From: an uncultured Burkholderiales bacterium
GTDB lineage: Bacteria > Pseudomonadota > Gammaproteobacteria > Burkholderiales > Burkholderiaceae_C
Assembly: GCA_937871935.1 (NCBI GenBank)
Contig: CALMQI010000208.1
Location: 1-59,657, forward strand
Direction of reading: 5' to 3'
DNA: 59,657 bases
A program made the position numbers and the translations under genes. The notes beneath the pieces were generated by a model. That model worked only from the letters and a program-made list of their open reading frames with translations. It searched no databases and was not told the DNA's origin. Each line of letters starts with the position of its first letter. Positions within the stretch are counted from its first letter, which is position 1. This document shows positions 1 through 8,667 of the stretch, in pieces.

Positions 1-474
1 TGAACGTGGGCACGCTGGCGGTAAGTCATCCGGCACCCTCCGCCGAATCGTCGGGGCACCTTGGGCGCAATCGCTTCTGAACTGGCGGGAGAGATTTATG
101 GACTGGAAAGTCTGGCAGCGGACATTGCCGACCACAAGGGCAACACGACGCGGTTTCTGATTCTCGCCCGTGACGCCAAAAAAACATCGCCGACGCAACG
201 TTGCATCACGTCGCTCGTCTTCCGCGTCCGCAGCGTCCCAGCGGCTTTATATAAAGCGCTGGGCGGCTTCGCCTCCAACGGCGTGAACATCACCAAACTG
301 GAAAGCTATCTCGTCGACGGCAGCTTCACGGCGGCGCAGTTTTATGTCGACCTTGAAGGCCACCCCGACAGCGCCGCCATGCGGAACGCGCTCGAGGAAC
401 TCGCCTTCTTCGCCCACGAAGTTAAGATTTTAGGAACCTACCCGGCGCATCCGTTTCGGGATCAAACGGCTTAA
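1..474 (+). CDS. pheA: Prephenate dehydratase, 3' end (partial, ACT domain)
   Basis: This is the C-terminal part of prephenate dehydratase, which converts prephenate to phenylpyruvate in phenylalanine synthesis. The motif GAIASELAGEIYGL ends the catalytic domain. An ACT regulatory domain follows, with SLVFRVRSVPAALYKAL, the phenylalanine-binding ESYL stretch (KLESYLVDG) and FYVDLEGH. The stop is at 472-474. The reading frame is clean from 52 on. Upstream, the expected residues AES lie in a different frame (42-50), so about one base is gained or lost near 51. G+C is visibly lower than the rest of the window, and codons such as AAA and TTT are used freely. The protein looks alphaproteobacterial, so I infer it does not belong next to the following genes. 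Family call is very secure; origin is inference. Confidence 0.88.
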
Positions 475-515
475 TCAACCGAACAGCGAATCGATCTCGC
501 TCTGTGATTGCGCGC
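475..515 (-). other. Probable chimeric junction with a foreign gene 3' end
   Basis: The minus-strand frame that starts as an acyl-CoA dehydrogenase at 840 departs from that family after the residues SDEQRA and ends SQSEIDSLFG-stop at 475. That tail does not fit any acyl-CoA dehydrogenase. It does resemble the short CheY-binding peptides found at the C-terminus of CheZ-type proteins (and at the N-terminus of FliM). A convergent gene end beside pheA on the same foreign fragment would explain it. I place the join at roughly 508-516, next to GCGC microhomology. Confidence 0.55.
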
Positions 516-840
516 GTTGTTCGTCGCTGCCGTGCTGGATGAGCAGCGGGCCGACCATGGAGATGCCCATGTCCGGCGCGCGCGCGACGCCGTGACGCTC
601 TTGTTCCTCGATGAAGGCGATCAGCTTCTCGGGCGCCAGACCCATGCCGCCGTAGCGCACGGGCCAGCTCGGTGCCAGCCACCCCTGGGCCGAAAGCTTG
701 AGCGTCCAGTCGCGGATCTCGGCCCAGCGCAGGCGACGCTTGGGGTAGCGCAGGGCTTCGGGGTAGTTGTGCTCGAAGAAACGGCGCACCGTGGCGCGGA
801 AGTCCTCGGTGTCCAGGCTGTTCCAGTCGGTGCTGCTCAT
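475..840 (-). pseudogene. Acyl-CoA dehydrogenase, N-terminal fragment (truncated)
   Basis: The first ~108 codons encode the N-terminal helical domain of an acyl-CoA dehydrogenase: FRATVRRFFEHNYPEAL, then GWLAPSWPVRYGGMGL, then GPLLIQHGSDEQRA. A complete enzyme has about 380-400 residues. Here the flavin-binding middle domain and C-terminal domain are missing because the sequence switches to unrelated DNA near 510. The start ATG overlaps the stop of the upstream ACAD (ATGA at 837-840), which is typical of the two subunits of heteromeric ACADs such as the FadE26/27- or FadE28/29-like enzymes of steroid side-chain breakdown. The ~12-residue tail is not ACAD sequence. The truncation is probably an assembly effect rather than biology. 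Confidence 0.8.
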
Positions 841-2024
841 TCAGGGGCTCCCGGCTGCCGTGCATCGTTGCGGCTGAGGGCTGCGTAGCGGCGGCGTTGC
901 ACGCCGGCGTTGCCCAGCCAGGCCGACAGCACCAGCGCGCGCTGCACGTACAGACCCAGGTCGCAGTCGTCGGTGACGCCGATGGCACCGTGCAGCTGGA
1001 CCGATTCGCGGGCGATCGTCAGCGCGGCCTCCGAACAGCGCGACTTGACGCGGGCGGCGAGCAAGGCCCGCTCGCTGCCCGTGCATCCGCGGTCGAGTTC
1101 GGCCAGCGCATGGCCGACGAGGGCGGCGCTGAGTTCCTGCTGGATCAGCATGTCCACCGCGCGGTGCTGCAGGGCCTGGAAGCTGCCGATCAGCTTGCCG
1201 AACTGTTTGCGCGTGCGCAGGTAGTCCAGCGTGATCGACAGCATCCGCCTGGCCACCGACACCAGCTCGACACCGGTCAGCACCAGCGTTTCGTCGTAGG
1301 CCGCGGCGAGCGCGGCGGTGGCGGCCTGGCCCTTGGCCAGCAGATGGGCTGCGGGTACGGCGACATTGTCGAACTGCAGGCGCGCGGCGAAGGTGCCATC
1401 GGCGAGCCGGTCCGCGTTCTTGACCAGCCCGTTGCACTGCGCGGGCAGCCAGACCAGCGCCAGGCCCTCCGACGAAGAAGCGGTGACGATGTAGCCGGTA
1501 GCTGAAGCGCCCGGCCGCACATGGCGCTTGCCGCCGCGCAGCACGAGCTGGTCGCCCTCGCGCACACAGACCGCCGCCGGTTCGGCAGGGCGGCCGCGAA
1601 GGTCGAAGCTGGCGGCGCCGGAGGCATCCTCCTGCCAGGCCACGGCGGGCAGCGCGCGACCCTCGGCCGTCTCGGCCAGCAGCGCGCGCGCCGTCGTGCT
1701 GCCGGCGCAACCCTGCAGCAGGCGGCCTGCGAACACCAGCACCGGGGTCACAGGCTCGGGTGCGGCCTGCGCTGCCAGAGCGGCTGCGACCTCGCCCATC
1801 TCGGCGAAGCCCTGGCCGTAGCCGCCGGCGGACTCGGGCACCAGCAGCCCGGTCCAGCCCTGAATTGCCAGGGCATTCCAGAAGCGCAGATCGAAACCCG
1901 GCGCCTTGGCGCGCAAGGCTCGCGCGCGCGATGCAGGCGACTCCTTGCTGGTGAAGGCGAGGGCGCTGGAACGCAGCATTTCAAGCTGCTGCTGTCGGTC
2001 TGTATCGGCGATGACGGCGGACAT
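837..2024 (-). CDS. Acyl-CoA dehydrogenase, divergent subunit
   Basis: A 395-residue acyl-CoA dehydrogenase family protein (FAD enzyme, alpha-beta desaturation of an acyl-CoA, electrons to ETF). Seen: the N-terminal helical domain with GWTGLLVPESAGGYG, the C-terminal-domain signature TRKQFGKLIGSFQALQH and the late motif QLHGAIGVTDD. The middle domain is poorly conserved (no clean TEP.AGSD motif), as is usual for the second subunit of heterotetrameric ACADs. I chose the ATG at 2024 (MSAVIADTD) over a TTG at 2069 because it starts where the family does. The stop overlaps the start of the next ACAD by ATGA, so the two are probably translated together and form one enzyme. The specific substrate is unknown. 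Confidence 0.85.
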   Translation of the reverse strand: MSAVIADTDRQQQLEMLRSSALAFTSKESPASRARALRAKAPGFDLRFWNALAIQGWTGLLVPESAGGYGQGFAEMGEVAAALAAQAAPEPVTPVLVFAGRLLQGCAGSTTARALLAETAEGRALPAVAWQEDASGAASFDLRGRPAEPAAVCVREGDQLVLRGGKRHVRPGASATGYIVTASSSEGLALVWLPAQCNGLVKNADRLADGTFAARLQFDNVAVPAAHLLAKGQAATAALAAAYDETLVLTGVELVSVARRMLSITLDYLRTRKQFGKLIGSFQALQHRAVDMLIQQELSAALVGHALAELDRGCTGSERALLAARVKSRCSEAALTIARESVQLHGAIGVTDDCDLGLYVQRALVLSAWLGNAGVQRRRYAALSRNDARQPGAPE

Positions 2025-2087
2025 GGGGCGGCGTGCGATGGCGGGCGTTGTTCGGCGGGGACGGGTCAATACGGGATCAGTACGGGA

Positions 2088-3254
2088 TCAATACGACTTG
2101 GGCAGGCCCAGCACCTTCTCGGCGATGAAGCACAGGATCAGCTGCGGGCTGATGGGGGCCACCCGCGGGATCAGCATTTCGCGCAGGTAGCGCTCGACCT
2201 GGTACTCCTTGGCATAGCCGAAGCCGCCCAGCGTGGCCATGGCACGCTGGCAGGCGTTGAAACCGGCCTCGGCCGCCATGTACTTGGCGGCATTGGCGTC
2301 GGCGGCGCAGTTCAGCTTCTGGTCGTACTTCCAGGCGCCGCGCATGGCCATCAGCCAGGCCGCCTCGAGTTCCATCCACGACTGCGCCAGCGGGTGCTGT
2401 ATGGCCTGGTTCTGGCCGATCGGGCGGTCGAAGACGATGCGTTCGTTGGCGTACTTGACAGCCCGCTCCAGCGCCGCCTGGCCCAGGCCGACAGCCTCGC
2501 CGGCGATCAGGATGCGCTCGGGGTTCATGCCGTGCAGGATGTACTCGAAGCCACGGCCCTCCTCGCCGATGCGGTCTTCGACCGGCACCTTCAGCCCGTC
2601 GATGAAGAGCTGGTTGGAGTCGACGGCCTTGCGACCCATCTTCTCGATCTCGCGCACCTCGACGAACTGGCGGTCGAGGTCGGTGTAGAACAGGCTCAGG
2701 CCGAAAGTCGGCTTCGGGCAGTCCTCGGCCGGGGTGGTGCGGGCCAGGATCAGCATCTTGCTGGCCACCTGGGCGGTGGAGATCCAGACCTTCTGCCCCG
2801 ACAGCACGTAGTGGTCGCCCCGGCGTTCGGCGCGTGTCTTGAGCTTGGTGGTGTTCAAGCCGGTGTTGGGTTCGGTGACGGCGAAGCAGGCCTTGTCCTT
2901 GCCGGCGATCAGCGGCGGCAGCATGCGGCGCTTCTGCTCATCGCTGCCGAACACCACCACCGGCTGCAGGCCGAAGATGTTCATGTGCACCGAGGAAGCC
3001 CCCGACAGCCCGGCGCCAGAGCGCGCGATGGCGGTCATCATGACCGTCGCTTCGGTTATGCCCATGCCGCTGCCGCCGTATTCCGTCGGCATGCAGATGC
3101 CCAGCCAGCCGCCGGCAGCGAGGGCGTTGTACAGCTCGTGGGGGAAGCCGCCTTCGCGGTCGCGCTGCAGCCAATAGTCGTCGCCGAAGTTGGCGCAGAT
3201 GCGGCCGATGGCCTCGCGGATGGATTCGTGTTCGCGGTTGTCGCTGAAGTCCAT
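2088..3254 (-). CDS. Acyl-CoA dehydrogenase
   Basis: A 388-residue acyl-CoA dehydrogenase with all three family domains: N-terminal helices with GGWLGICMPTEYGGSG, the central beta domain with CFAVTEPNTGLNTTKLKT and GQKVWIS, and the C-terminal helices with FDRPIGQNQAIQHPLA and LGGFGYAKEYQVERYLRE. It ends GLPKSY, shared with the ACAD at 16443 and, after correcting a frameshift, with the one at 41694, so these three are paralogues of one subfamily. It lies 18 bp after the FMN/FAD oxidoreductase gene and is co-directional with it. Electrons would go to the EtfBA encoded at 39891-41581. Substrate not predictable. Confidence 0.93.
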   Translation of the reverse strand: MDFSDNREHESIREAIGRICANFGDDYWLQRDREGGFPHELYNALAAGGWLGICMPTEYGGSGMGITEATVMMTAIARSGAGLSGASSVHMNIFGLQPVVVFGSDEQKRRMLPPLIAGKDKACFAVTEPNTGLNTTKLKTRAERRGDHYVLSGQKVWISTAQVASKMLILARTTPAEDCPKPTFGLSLFYTDLDRQFVEVREIEKMGRKAVDSNQLFIDGLKVPVEDRIGEEGRGFEYILHGMNPERILIAGEAVGLGQAALERAVKYANERIVFDRPIGQNQAIQHPLAQSWMELEAAWLMAMRGAWKYDQKLNCAADANAAKYMAAEAGFNACQRAMATLGGFGYAKEYQVERYLREMLIPRVAPISPQLILCFIAEKVLGLPKSY

Positions 3255-3272
3255 GGGTCGTGGTCTCTGGGG

Positions 3273-5336
3273 CTAGAAGGTCATGGCCAGGCGTGTGCCG
3301 CGGTCGATGGCACGCAGTGCATCGAGTTCGGCGGCCAGCTCGGCGCCGCCGATGACCTGGGGTGCCAAGCCCTGGCTGCGCAAGGCGTCGGCCAGCGTGG
3401 TCTCGGACTCCTGCCCGGCGCAGATGACGACGGTGTCGACCTCCAGCACGCGGGCCTCGGTGCCGACGCGCAGGTGCAGCCCGGCGTCGTCGATGCGCTC
3501 ATAGATGCAGCCCGACAGGGTCTGCAGCCCGCGCTGTTCGAGCCGGGCGCGCAGCGCCCAACCGGTCGACAGGCCCAGCGTGCGGCCGGGCTTTTCCGGC
3601 TTGCGCTGCAGCAGCGTGACGCTGCGCAGCGGCTGGGGTGCCTGCGGGGGCTTCAGGCCGCCGGGCGCGGCGGGTGCGGTGTCGACGCCCCACTCGGAGA
3701 AGAAGGCGCTGACGCCCTCGGCGGCGCCGTGATCGGCACTGTGGTCGGCACCGTTAGGCGCCAGCTCGTGCAGCAGGTACTCGGCGACGTCGAAGCCGAT
3801 GCCGCCCGCGCCGATGATGGCCACGCGACGGCCCGCCTGTTTGCGCCCCGACAGCAGGTCGGCATAGCCGATCACCTTGGGATGGCCCAGGCCTTCGATC
3901 TGTGGGGTTCGCGGACGCACGCCGGTGGCGACCACGATGTGGTCGAACTTCGCCGCCGCCAGTTCTGCCGCGGCCGGCCGCTGACCGAGGCGCAGTTGCA
4001 CGCCCTCTTGCTCGACGCGGGCTTCGAAGTAGCGCACCAGCTCGTGGAACTCTTCCTTGCCCGGCACCGCACGGGCCAGGTTGAGCTGGCCGCCGATGGA
4101 CGGCGCGGCCTCGTACAGCGTCACCTCGTGGCCGCGCTCCGCTGCGGTCACCGCGCAGGCCAGCCCGGCCGCCCCGGCGCCGACGACCGCGACGCGATGC
4201 CTGGCCTTGGGCGAGGGCATCTGCAGGAATTCCAGCTCGCGCCCGGCGCGCGGGTTGACCAGGCAGGACGTGGGCTGGCCGGTGAAGATGAAGTCCAGGC
4301 AGGCCTGGTTGCAGGCGATGCAGGTGTTGATGGTCTCCGGGCGACCGGCCGCCGCCTTGCGCACGAAGTCGGAGTCGGCCAGGAAGGGCCGCGCCATCGA
4401 CACCATGTCGGCGTCGCCGCTGGCCAGGATGTCCTCGGCCACGTCCGGGGCGTTGATGCGGTTGCTGATGATCAGCGGGATGCCGATGGCGCGCTTGATG
4501 CGTGCCGCGGCAAAACGAAAGGCGGCGCGCGGCACCAGGTAGGCGATGGTCGGGACCTTGGCCTCGTGCCAGCCGAAACCGGTGTTGATGACGTCGGCGC
4601 CGGCGGCCTCGATGGCCTGCGCCAGCGCGATGACCTCGTGCGCCGGCGCGCCGCCCTCGACCAGGTCGAGCGCCGACAGGCGGTACATGATCATGGCGTC
4701 GGGCCCCAGCCGCTGGCGCGTGCGGCGCACGATCTCCACCGGCAGGCGGTGGCGGTTGGCCATGCTGCCGCCGAACTCGTCGCTGCGGTTGTTGCAGCGC
4801 GTGGTGGTGAACTGGTTGATGAAATAGCCTTCGGAGGCCATCACCTCGACGCCGTCGAAACCGGCTTGCATCGCCAGTTCGGCACAGTTCACGAAGTCGT
4901 CGATCGTCTGCCAGACCTCGGCGGCGCTCAGGGTGCGCGGCACGCGGCGGTTGATGGGCGAGGGGATGCTGGACGCGCCGACGAGTTGCGCCGTCTTGCC
5001 GTAGCGCCCGGTATGCAGCACCTGCAGCAGGATCTTGCCGCCTTCGGCATGCACGGCCTGCGGGATGGGGCGCAGCGCATGCGCCTGTTCCGGCGTCATG
5101 AGCTGGGGGCCGTGGTCGTCGAGCATGGCCTCCACGTTCATGGCGTAGCCGCCGGTCACGATCAAGGCGGCGCCACCGCGTGCGCGCTCGGCGTAGAAGG
5201 CAGCGAGCCGCTCGACGCCGCGTTCCAGGCCGTCGAGGCCGGTGTGCATCGAGCCCATCAGCGTGCGGTTGCGCACGGTGTGGGTACCGAGCCGCAGCGG
5301 CGACAGGAGGGTCGTGAATGCAGAGGGGGCAGTCAT
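3273..5336 (-). CDS. NADH:flavin oxidoreductase, 2,4-dienoyl-CoA reductase (FadH) type
   Basis: A 687-residue protein close to the ~670 residues of bacterial FadH. The N-terminal half (about 1-350) is an Old-Yellow-Enzyme TIM barrel binding FMN (FTTLLSPLRLGTHTVRNR; NGADVINTGFGWHEA-like strand segments). A cysteine cluster CIACNQAC plus a later Cys (SCLVNP) fits the 4Fe-4S site. The C-terminal half has two dinucleotide motifs, VAVVGAGAAGLACA for FAD and RVAIIGAGGIGFDVA for NAD(P). Known role of the family: reduction of enoyl or dienoyl thioesters. It heads a minus-strand unit with three ACAD genes and is preceded by a CTAAC-N4-GTTNG palindrome at 5362. Exact substrate is inference only. Confidence 0.9.
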   Translation of the reverse strand: MTAPSAFTTLLSPLRLGTHTVRNRTLMGSMHTGLDGLERGVERLAAFYAERARGGAALIVTGGYAMNVEAMLDDHGPQLMTPEQAHALRPIPQAVHAEGGKILLQVLHTGRYGKTAQLVGASSIPSPINRRVPRTLSAAEVWQTIDDFVNCAELAMQAGFDGVEVMASEGYFINQFTTTRCNNRSDEFGGSMANRHRLPVEIVRRTRQRLGPDAMIMYRLSALDLVEGGAPAHEVIALAQAIEAAGADVINTGFGWHEAKVPTIAYLVPRAAFRFAAARIKRAIGIPLIISNRINAPDVAEDILASGDADMVSMARPFLADSDFVRKAAAGRPETINTCIACNQACLDFIFTGQPTSCLVNPRAGRELEFLQMPSPKARHRVAVVGAGAAGLACAVTAAERGHEVTLYEAAPSIGGQLNLARAVPGKEEFHELVRYFEARVEQEGVQLRLGQRPAAAELAAAKFDHIVVATGVRPRTPQIEGLGHPKVIGYADLLSGRKQAGRRVAIIGAGGIGFDVAEYLLHELAPNGADHSADHGAAEGVSAFFSEWGVDTAPAAPGGLKPPQAPQPLRSVTLLQRKPEKPGRTLGLSTGWALRARLEQRGLQTLSGCIYERIDDAGLHLRVGTEARVLEVDTVVICAGQESETTLADALRSQGLAPQVIGGAELAAELDALRAIDRGTRLAMTF

Positions 5337-5361
5337 GGCAGAGTTGGCATCCTACAGCTAA

Positions 5362-5375
5362 CTAACGTACGTTCG
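5362..5375. promoter_or_regulatory. Palindromic operator site a (CTAAC-GTAC-GTTCG)
   Basis: The sequence CTAACGTACGTTCG lies between the divergent genes starting at 5336 and 5509. It matches four other sites in the window (9476, 30087, 39106, 41641) as CTAAC-N4-GTTNG, all in promoter regions. The likely binder is the TetR-family protein encoded at 39137, which has the same site in front of it. This is inference from position and symmetry. Confidence 0.65.
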
Positions 5376-5508
5376 ATGATATAGTCGATCTTTAACCTGC
5401 GACGGCAGCGCGGCGCCTAGGGTTTCCACGGACCCGGGTGGTAGCCGCCGGTGACCAGCAGTGCGATGCTCGTCAGCAACACCCGCAAGAACTTCATCAG
5501 GTCCAGAC

Positions 5509-6210
5509 ATGACTGCCGCTGCACACAAACCCGCCGTCCCCATCGCCGCCTACCTGGCGCCGGGGCGCTTCGTCGACAGCCACCATCCGGCGGTGCAGGC
5601 GTTCGCGCACGCCCATGCCGACGCCGCGATGACGCCACGTGACATCGGCGTCAAGCTTTACTACGCCGTGCGCGACGGCTTCCGCTACGACCCGTATCAC
5701 TTCGACATGTCGGAGGTCGGCCTCAAGGCCAGCCAGGTGGTGGAAAGCGGGCGCGGCTTCTGCGTGCCCAAGGCGACATTGCTGGCCGCGGCGGCGCGCG
5801 TGCTCGGTGTGCCGGCGCGCCTGGGCTTTGCCGACGTGCGCAACCACCTCACCAGCCCGCGGCTGCGCGAGATGATGAATACCGACGTCTTCGCATACCA
5901 CGGCTACACCGAGTTGCTGATCGACGGCCGATGGCTCAAGGCCACACCGGCCTTCAACCTGAGCCTGTGCCAGAAGGCCGGCGTGAAGCCGCTGGAATTC
6001 GACGGCAGCGCCGATTCGATCTTCCACGAGTTCGACAACCAGGGCCGGCGGCACATGGAGTACATCAACGACCGTGGCGCCTACGCCGACGTGCCGCGAG
6101 AGGAAATGCTGCAGGCCTTCGAACACCTGTACCCCAACTACAGGACGTGGATGCAGCACACGACCAGTGCCGACTTCGAACGGGACGTCCGCCCAGACGG
6201 CGCGAAATGA
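5509..6210 (+). CDS. Transglutaminase-like cysteine protease-fold protein
   Basis: A 233-residue protein with the transglutaminase-like core. The candidate nucleophile is the Cys in SGRGFCVPKATLLAAAARVLGVPAR and the candidate His is in FAYHGYTELLIDGRWLKATPAFN. Start chosen at MTAAAHKPAV (ATG 5509), which gives a normal family N-terminus; longer frames upstream have no support. Stop TGA overlaps the next gene (ATGA at 6207-6210), so the two are translationally coupled. Homologues recur next to acyl-CoA synthetase and ACAD genes in proteobacteria, but no reaction is established to my knowledge. It may hydrolyse or modify an amide or thioester. First gene of a three-gene plus-strand unit. Confidence 0.8.
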   Translation: MTAAAHKPAVPIAAYLAPGRFVDSHHPAVQAFAHAHADAAMTPRDIGVKLYYAVRDGFRYDPYHFDMSEVGLKASQVVESGRGFCVPKATLLAAAARVLGVPARLGFADVRNHLTSPRLREMMNTDVFAYHGYTELLIDGRWLKATPAFNLSLCQKAGVKPLEFDGSADSIFHEFDNQGRRHMEYINDRGAYADVPREEMLQAFEHLYPNYRTWMQHTTSADFERDVRPDGAK

Positions 6211-7145
6211 CGTCGTCAGTGGAGTCGTCTGCATCGAGGCGGCATGAATTCCCCGGCTTCGACGGCGGCGCATGGGTGGCCGACATCGCCGGGCCGCGTG
6301 ATGCGCCCACGGTCCTGCTGCTGCATGGCGGTGGCCAGACCCGGCATGCCTGGGGCGGCACGGCGCTGGCCATGGCGCAGGCCGGCTGGCGCACCGTCGC
6401 GCTGGACCTGCCCGGGCATGGCGAGTCGGCCTGGTCGCCGAGCGGCGACTACCGCATCGAGACCCTGTCGTTCGACATGGCCCGCTTCTGCCACACGCTG
6501 GGCTCGCCGCTCGCCTTGGTTGGGGCCTCGCTGGGCGGCATGATCAGCATGGCGATGAGCGCGCGCAGCGACGCACCGCCCATCGCTGCCCTGGCCCTGG
6601 TGGACATTGCGCCGCGCGTCGAGTCCAAGGGCGTCGACCGCATCGTCGAGTTCATGCGCGCGCATCCGGAGGGCTTCGCGACGCTGGATGATGCTGCGCG
6701 CCACATCGCCAGCTACCGGGGCCGCCCGGTCATGGCCCACCCGCGTGGCTTGCAGAAGAACCTGCGGCTGAATCAGGCCGGGCGCTGGACCTGGCACTGG
6801 GACCAACGCCTGATGAACGACGAGAACCACAACCACCGCAACGACCCGGCGTTCTTCGAGCGCGCGCTGGAGCAGTATGCAGGCCCGCTGATGTTGGTGC
6901 GCGGCGCGCGCAGCGACGTCATCAGCCCGGAGGGTGCAGAGCAGTTCCAGCAGACGTTTCCGCAGGCCCGGTTCGTTGCGCTGGCCGGCGCCGGGCACAT
7001 GGTGGCAGGCGACGCCAACGATGCTTTCACGGCAACCCTGATCGAATTCCTGCGTGAGGTCATGCCACCGTCGACGTCGGCTTCACCGGGTTCGCCCGAG
7101 CCAGCCACCACTTTGTCAGCCGCCAACGGAGAACGAGCGCCGTGA
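6207..7145 (+). CDS. Alpha/beta hydrolase
   Basis: A 312-residue alpha/beta-hydrolase. Visible are the oxyanion-hole region LLLHGGGQTRHAWGG, the nucleophile elbow VGASLGG (G-x-S-x-G with Ser), a likely acid in the strand around LVRGARSD, and the catalytic His in GAGHMVAGD. It probably hydrolyses an ester, lactone or thioester of the compound handled by the neighbouring genes. It overlaps its neighbours on both sides (ATGA at 6207, GTGA at 7142), so it is certainly in an operon with the transglutaminase-like gene and the acyl-CoA synthetase. There is no signal peptide, so it is cytoplasmic. Confidence 0.88.
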   Translation: MTSSVESSASRRHEFPGFDGGAWVADIAGPRDAPTVLLLHGGGQTRHAWGGTALAMAQAGWRTVALDLPGHGESAWSPSGDYRIETLSFDMARFCHTLGSPLALVGASLGGMISMAMSARSDAPPIAALALVDIAPRVESKGVDRIVEFMRAHPEGFATLDDAARHIASYRGRPVMAHPRGLQKNLRLNQAGRWTWHWDQRLMNDENHNHRNDPAFFERALEQYAGPLMLVRGARSDVISPEGAEQFQQTFPQARFVALAGAGHMVAGDANDAFTATLIEFLREVMPPSTSASPGSPEPATTLSAANGERAP

Positions 7146-8659
7146 CCCTAAGATCCTTCACCCTTCACGACCAGATCGAACGCAACACCCTGCTGCACGG
7201 CAATTGCACAGCCTTTGTCGCCGACGGGCAGGCCATCACCCATGCGCAGTACGCTGCGCGCGCCGCCAGCTTGGCTGCTGGCTTGGCGGATGCGGGGCTC
7301 GCGGCGGGCGATCGCGTGGCCATCCTGGCGCACAACGGGCAGGCCTATGTCGACCTCATCGGCGCGGCAGCTCGCCTGGGTGCCATCGTGGTGCCGATCA
7401 ACTGGCGCCTGTCTGCCGAGGAAGTGGCCTATGTGCTGTCGGACACCACGCCCAAGCTGCTGATCGTCGCGCCGGACATGCAGCCGCTGGTGGCCGGTGC
7501 CGAGCTCGCAGGGGTGCGCAAGTACACCACCGGCCCCGGCGCGGATGCCGGCATGGGCTGGTCGGCGCTGGCCAGCCTGTACCTGGAGCGCGCTGCCCCG
7601 ACGCCGGCGGCGATCGCCGACGATGCCGGGCTGCTGATCGTGCACACCGCCGCCGTCGGCGGGCGCCCACGCGGCGCGCTGCTGTCGCACCGCGGCTTGC
7701 TGGCAGCGGCCACCAAGTCGGTGCACGCGTGGAACCTGACTTCCGCGGACGTGCAGGTGGGTGTGCTGCCCCTGTTCCACCTCGCCGGCATCGGCATGAC
7801 GCTGGCCCTGATGGTCGCCGCCGGCGCCACGGTGCTGCTGCCGCGATTCGATCCCAAGGCCGTCGTGGCACTCATCGACGAACAGCGCGGCAGCGTCATG
7901 GGTTCGTTCCCGCCCATGCTGGGCGCGGTGCTCGACGCCGCTGCGGCCGCCGGGTCCAAGCTCCTGGGCCTGCGCATCATGACGGGCATCGATGCGCCGG
8001 ACACGCTGGCGCGCTTCGCCGCCGCCTGCCCGCACGCCAGCTTCTGGGTCGCCTATGGCCAGACAGAGACCTCGGGCTCGGTATCGACGTCGCGCTATGC
8101 CGACCGGCCCGGCAGCGCGGGCCTTCCGGTCGAGCAGCACACCGTGGCCGTCGTCGACGACGAAGACCGGCCCGTCGCACCAGGCATTGCCGGCGAGATC
8201 GTGGTGCGCGGGCCGATGGTCTTCAACGGCTACTGGAACTGCGTTGCCGACAACGCCTTCACCTTCCGCGGCGGCTGGCATCACACCGGCGACATGGGCC
8301 GCTTCGACGCCGACGGCTATCTCTGGTACGTCGGCCGCTCGGCGGCCAAGGAACTGATCAAGCCGGGCGGCGAGAACGTTTACCCGGCCGAGGTCGAGCG
8401 CGCACTGCTCGAACACCCGGCGCTGAGCGAGGCGGTCGTGTTCGGGGTGCCGGATGCGCAGTGGGGCGAGGCGATCAAGGCGGTCTGCGTGCTCAAGCCC
8501 GGCCAGACGCTGGCGGCCGAGGCGCTGATCGAGTTCGTCGGCGGGCGCATCGCCCGCTACAAGAAGCCCAAGGACGTCGTCTTCGTGGCCGCGCTGCCGA
8601 AGACGGCCGCCGGCGGCGCCGACCGGGCGGCAATCAAGGCCGCGCATGCCGCAGCCTGA
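7142..8659 (+). CDS. Acyl-CoA synthetase-like protein with degenerate catalytic motifs
   Basis: A 505-residue member of the ANL (acyl-CoA synthetase) superfamily, which activates carboxylic acids to acyl-CoA through an acyl-AMP. GTG start overlaps the upstream stop. The fold is clear: GQTETSGSVS, TGDMGRFDADGYLWYVGR, and KPGGENVYPAEVE are all present. Two critical motifs are abnormal. The P-loop normally written TSGTTGxPKG reads TAAVGGRPRG, with Lys changed to Arg. The C-terminal lysine motif normally PKTxxGK reads PKTAAGG, so the adenylation lysine is a glycine. Known biochemistry says that lysine is needed for acyl-AMP formation. The protein may be inactive, act only in the thioester half-reaction, or play a different role. 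Confidence 0.85.
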   Translation: MTLRSFTLHDQIERNTLLHGNCTAFVADGQAITHAQYAARAASLAAGLADAGLAAGDRVAILAHNGQAYVDLIGAAARLGAIVVPINWRLSAEEVAYVLSDTTPKLLIVAPDMQPLVAGAELAGVRKYTTGPGADAGMGWSALASLYLERAAPTPAAIADDAGLLIVHTAAVGGRPRGALLSHRGLLAAATKSVHAWNLTSADVQVGVLPLFHLAGIGMTLALMVAAGATVLLPRFDPKAVVALIDEQRGSVMGSFPPMLGAVLDAAAAAGSKLLGLRIMTGIDAPDTLARFAAACPHASFWVAYGQTETSGSVSTSRYADRPGSAGLPVEQHTVAVVDDEDRPVAPGIAGEIVVRGPMVFNGYWNCVADNAFTFRGGWHHTGDMGRFDADGYLWYVGRSAAKELIKPGGENVYPAEVERALLEHPALSEAVVFGVPDAQWGEAIKAVCVLKPGQTLAAEALIEFVGGRIARYKKPKDVVFVAALPKTAAGGADRAAIKAAHAAA

Positions 8660-8667
8660 CGGCTATG

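Noticed and set aside
1521..5384. A 1287-codon open frame on the plus strand
   Set aside because: It is the antisense of well-supported ACAD and flavoenzyme genes, and its composition follows from high third-position G+C. No family motifs.
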